A stretch of DNA of 14,542 nt, from contig CAZXBB010000451.1 of NCBI GenBank assembly GCA_964638815.1, positions 1 through 14,542 of the forward strand, written 5' to 3'. This document shows positions 12,167-14,542 of the stretch, one piece after another. The position numbers were made by a program, and so were the translations under genes. The notes below the pieces were generated by a model. The model saw only the letters and a program-made list of their open reading frames with translations. It searched no databases and was not told the DNA's origin. The DNA is from CAZXBB01 sp964638815 (GTDB taxonomy: Bacteria; Planctomycetota; Phycisphaerae; Phycisphaerales; SM1A02). Within the stretch, counting starts at the first letter, position 1; every line of letters starts with the position of its first letter.

Positions 12167-14542
12167 ATGTCAAAAAGAGGATCGAAGCTCATGGCTCATA
12201 TGCGGATTTCAAGCGGTGCGCTGGCGGCCGGCGTGCTTGTGTGTACGGCGACGGCGCTCGGTGCCGACGCGGACATCGACCGCCATCTGTTCACGCAACT
12301 CTCGGACCAGACGCCCGTGCGCGCGTTCGAGCGCGAAGGACGGACGATGTCGGTCTACGGCCGCCCGATGGCGCACGGCGTAACCGCCGCGGCGAGCGTG
12401 GACGCATTCGTCCAGGCCGAGGTGCCGCAGCTCTTCGGCGTGACGGCCGAGGAGCTCGAACCGGGCATCCCGTTCAGTAACGGCGCCCGCGTCAAGGGGA
12501 TCATGTTCGATCACGCGACCGGCACCTACCGCAAGGAGTTCCACCGGTTCATGCAGACCCGCGACGGGGTCCGCGTCTACGACTCGTGCCTCAACGTCCT
12601 GGTGATGAACCAGCCCGGCTTCCCGGTCGTGATGGCGACCTCGAGCATCCACCAGCTCGGCGGGTTCCGGGTCACGCCACAGGACCTGGCCCAGGTGACG
12701 GAAGCCGCAGCGCTCCAGGTGGCCCGGCGCGAGCTCGGCGGCGAAGCCGTCATCGAGGAGGGTCCTGAGCCGATCATCTGGGCCGGCAAAGCGACCGAGG
12801 TCGACGTGCCCACGTTCGGGTCGGCGTTCCTCGCCACCGAGGGCGCTGAAGGCACCGTCGCCTACCAGCGCGTGTTCTTCATCATCGAGCCGGTCACCGG
12901 CCGGGTGCTCCTCCGCGAGAACAAGGTGCTCAACATCGATGTCGAAGGCAACGTCAGCGGCTGGGCGACCGACAGCAACCGCGCCGGCACCTGCGATCCC
13001 GAGACGGTGCAGGGGATGCCGTACGCCCGCGTGAACATCGGCGGCAACGTCGTGTTCGCGGACGAGAACGGCGACTTCGTGATCCCCAACGCGGGCACGA
13101 ACGACGTGACCGTGGAATCGCGCGTCTGGGGAATGTGGTTCCGCGTGCTGAATTTCCAGACCTCCGACGCCCTGCTCTCGCAGGTGGTCACGCCCCCGGG
13201 ACCGGCCAACTTCGTGCACAACGAGAGCGGAGTCGATACGACGCTGGCCGAGGTCAACGCGTACATCTCCTGCAACGTCATCCGCGATTACGTGAAGGAG
13301 CTCGATCCCGACGCGGATCTCAACGATTCCCAGTACCGCGTGCACGTCAACGACTCAGGTAGCTGCAACGCGTTCTACCAGGGCAACAACCTGCTCTTCC
13401 TGCGCGCGGGCGGCGGCTGCCCGAACACGTCGTACAGCTCGATCGTGTACCACGAATACGGTCACCACATCGTCGCCCGGTACACCGGCTCGCAGTGCCA
13501 GTGGGGCGAGGGCAACGCCGACGTCGCCAACTGCGTCGTCTCCGACACGCCCGAGCTGGCGTTCGGCTTCTTCGGCGACTGCAACGTGCCGCTGCGCAAC
13601 GCCGACAACGACTGCCAGTACCATCCGCAGAGCTGCTCCGACTGCGGCGGACCCTGTCACAGTTGCGGCAACCTGATCTCCGGCTGCTTCTGGGACATGC
13701 GCAACAACCTGCTTCTCACCGAGCCGGAAGACTACCGCACGATCTCGGGACAGCTCTGGCTCGCCTCGCTCGACGCCCACCGCGGCCAGGGTGAGGGCAT
13801 CACCCCGCAAGTGACGATCGACTACCTCATGGCCGACGACGACGACGGCAACATCGACAACGGCACGCCGCACTACTTCGAGATCGCGAACGCCTTCTCG
13901 GCTCACAACATGGCGCCGCCGCCGCTCATCTTCCTCACGTTCGACCTGGTCGGCGACCCGCCGTTGCTTGTCTCGCCGAACGGCGACCAGACGGTGCAGC
14001 TCCAGGTCGCGGCCGGCGTCTCCGACCCGCTGCCCGACAGCGGCATTCTGTACTTCGACGCCGATGCCGCGGACGGCGGCGTCATCGAGGTGCCGATGGT
14101 CGAGATCAAGCCGAACCTCCACGAGGGCACGTTCCCTGCGAGCACGTGCGGCAACACTGTGAGCTATCACTTCAGTGTCGAAACGGTCTCGGGCGTCACG
14201 GTCTTCTTCCCGCCGACGGCGCCGGGCGAGGGCTTCACGGCGGTCTCGGCGGTAGACGAGTCCGTCACGTTCGCGGACAACTTCCAGAACGACCTCGGCT
14301 GGACCGCGGAGTCCACGGCGTCGGCCGGCGCCTGGGTGCGCGAAGTGCCCCAGAACTGCCCGGATCGCGGCGCGCCGACTTCGGACGCCGACGGCTCGGG
14401 CATCTGCTACCTGACCGACAACAACCCGAACTGCCTGCGCGACGTCAACTTCGGCGACGTCACGCTGACCAGCCCGACGCTCGACGCCTCGGATCCCGAG
14501 TCGATCGTCTCCTACTGGCGCTGGTACGACACGACCAGCGGC
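12167..14542 (+). CDS. Secreted HEYGH zinc metallopeptidase, M36/M4-like (partial)
   Basis: The frame is open to the window end (792 residues seen; 3' end missing). The N-terminus is a signal peptide: basic MSKRGSK, a hydrophobic core (ALAAGVLVCTATALG) and a cut near ALGADA. Residues about 50-250 resemble fungalysin/thermolysin-type propeptide plus PepSY-like sequence. Residues 262-310 look like a carboxypeptidase-regulatory-type beta-sandwich. The catalytic motif is HEYGH at 429-433 (His429, Glu430, His433), and GEGNAD at 447-452 supplies Glu448 as the likely third zinc ligand (gluzincin). Residues 472-507 hold seven cysteines, suggesting disulphides. ADDDDGNIDNGTPHYFEI (about 553-570) may bind calcium. 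From about residue 700 a jelly-roll attachment-type domain begins (DLGWTAE..., DADGSGICYLTDNN). ATG 12167 is used; ATG 12191, with AGAGG upstream, and ATG 12200 also preserve the signal peptide. It is probably a secreted protease. Confidence 0.85.
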   Translation, partial: MSKRGSKLMAHMRISSGALAAGVLVCTATALGADADIDRHLFTQLSDQTPVRAFEREGRTMSVYGRPMAHGVTAAASVDAFVQAEVPQLFGVTAEELEPGIPFSNGARVKGIMFDHATGTYRKEFHRFMQTRDGVRVYDSCLNVLVMNQPGFPVVMATSSIHQLGGFRVTPQDLAQVTEAAALQVARRELGGEAVIEEGPEPIIWAGKATEVDVPTFGSAFLATEGAEGTVAYQRVFFIIEPVTGRVLLRENKVLNIDVEGNVSGWATDSNRAGTCDPETVQGMPYARVNIGGNVVFADENGDFVIPNAGTNDVTVESRVWGMWFRVLNFQTSDALLSQVVTPPGPANFVHNESGVDTTLAEVNAYISCNVIRDYVKELDPDADLNDSQYRVHVNDSGSCNAFYQGNNLLFLRAGGGCPNTSYSSIVYHEYGHHIVARYTGSQCQWGEGNADVANCVVSDTPELAFGFFGDCNVPLRNADNDCQYHPQSCSDCGGPCHSCGNLISGCFWDMRNNLLLTEPEDYRTISGQLWLASLDAHRGQGEGITPQVTIDYLMADDDDGNIDNGTPHYFEIANAFSAHNMAPPPLIFLTFDLVGDPPLLVSPNGDQTVQLQVAAGVSDPLPDSGILYFDADAADGGVIEVPMVEIKPNLHEGTFPASTCGNTVSYHFSVETVSGVTVFFPPTAPGEGFTAVSAVDESVTFADNFQNDLGWTAESTASAGAWVREVPQNCPDRGAPTSDADGSGICYLTDNNPNCLRDVNFGDVTLTSPTLDASDPESIVSYWRWYDTTSG

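Noticed and set aside
10627..12480. Large plus-strand frame spanning the MFS gene and the peptidase start
   Set aside because: Its translation is Arg/Gly/Pro-rich without domains, and it overlaps two well-supported genes in another frame.

Overview
The window looks like a chromosomal segment from a planctomycete, most likely of the Phycisphaerae type. Three things point there. The DNA is very GC-rich throughout. A secreted beta-helix protein ends in two dockerin-like calcium loops of the form GDIDGNG...DL..L...WG.C. A membrane-anchored beta-propeller carries a C-terminal CxxCH domain of the planctomycete/verrucomicrobial (PVC) type. The class-level assignment is inference. There are nine protein genes; the first and last run off the window edges. 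I see no rRNA, tRNA, CRISPR array, transposase or phage gene.

Layout. Positions 1-4073 lie on the minus strand: neuC-like UDP-GlcNAc 2-epimerase, then mdh (malate dehydrogenase), then a 265-bp array of inverted palindromic units, then the beta-helix protein (3' end missing). A 182-bp gap holding a GCCCGC/GCACAC hexanucleotide array separates neuC from the divergent plus-strand genes. These are a YcaQ-family DNA glycosylase, gmk (guanylate kinase) and a 1085-residue PVC-type haem-binding propeller protein (to 9560). A PAC2-family gene (9620-10603, minus) converges on the haem protein and is divergent from an MFS transporter (10655-11899, plus). A secreted HEYGH metallopeptidase starts at 12167 and is cut by the window end.

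The genes do not form one pathway. They mix housekeeping functions (mdh, gmk, DNA repair), envelope sugar precursor synthesis (neuC) and secreted or periplasmic proteins (beta-helix, haem propeller, peptidase). Most neighbours appear to have separate promoters.

Three patterns lie outside the genes. (1) Six of nine genes have a TANNNT hexamer ending 6-9 nt before the start codon and no clear Shine-Dalgarno, which suggests leaderless mRNAs; mdh and the two exported proteins are instead preceded by purine-rich SD-like sequences. (2) A REP/BIME-like family of palindromic units forms a four-hairpin array at 1602-1843, and a diverged single copy sits between the convergent genes at 9586-9616. (3) The same GC-rich hexanucleotide repeat, including a shared interruption, occurs in the neuC/ycaQ gap and again inside the haem-protein gene, where it encodes an Ala-His/Ala-Pro linker.
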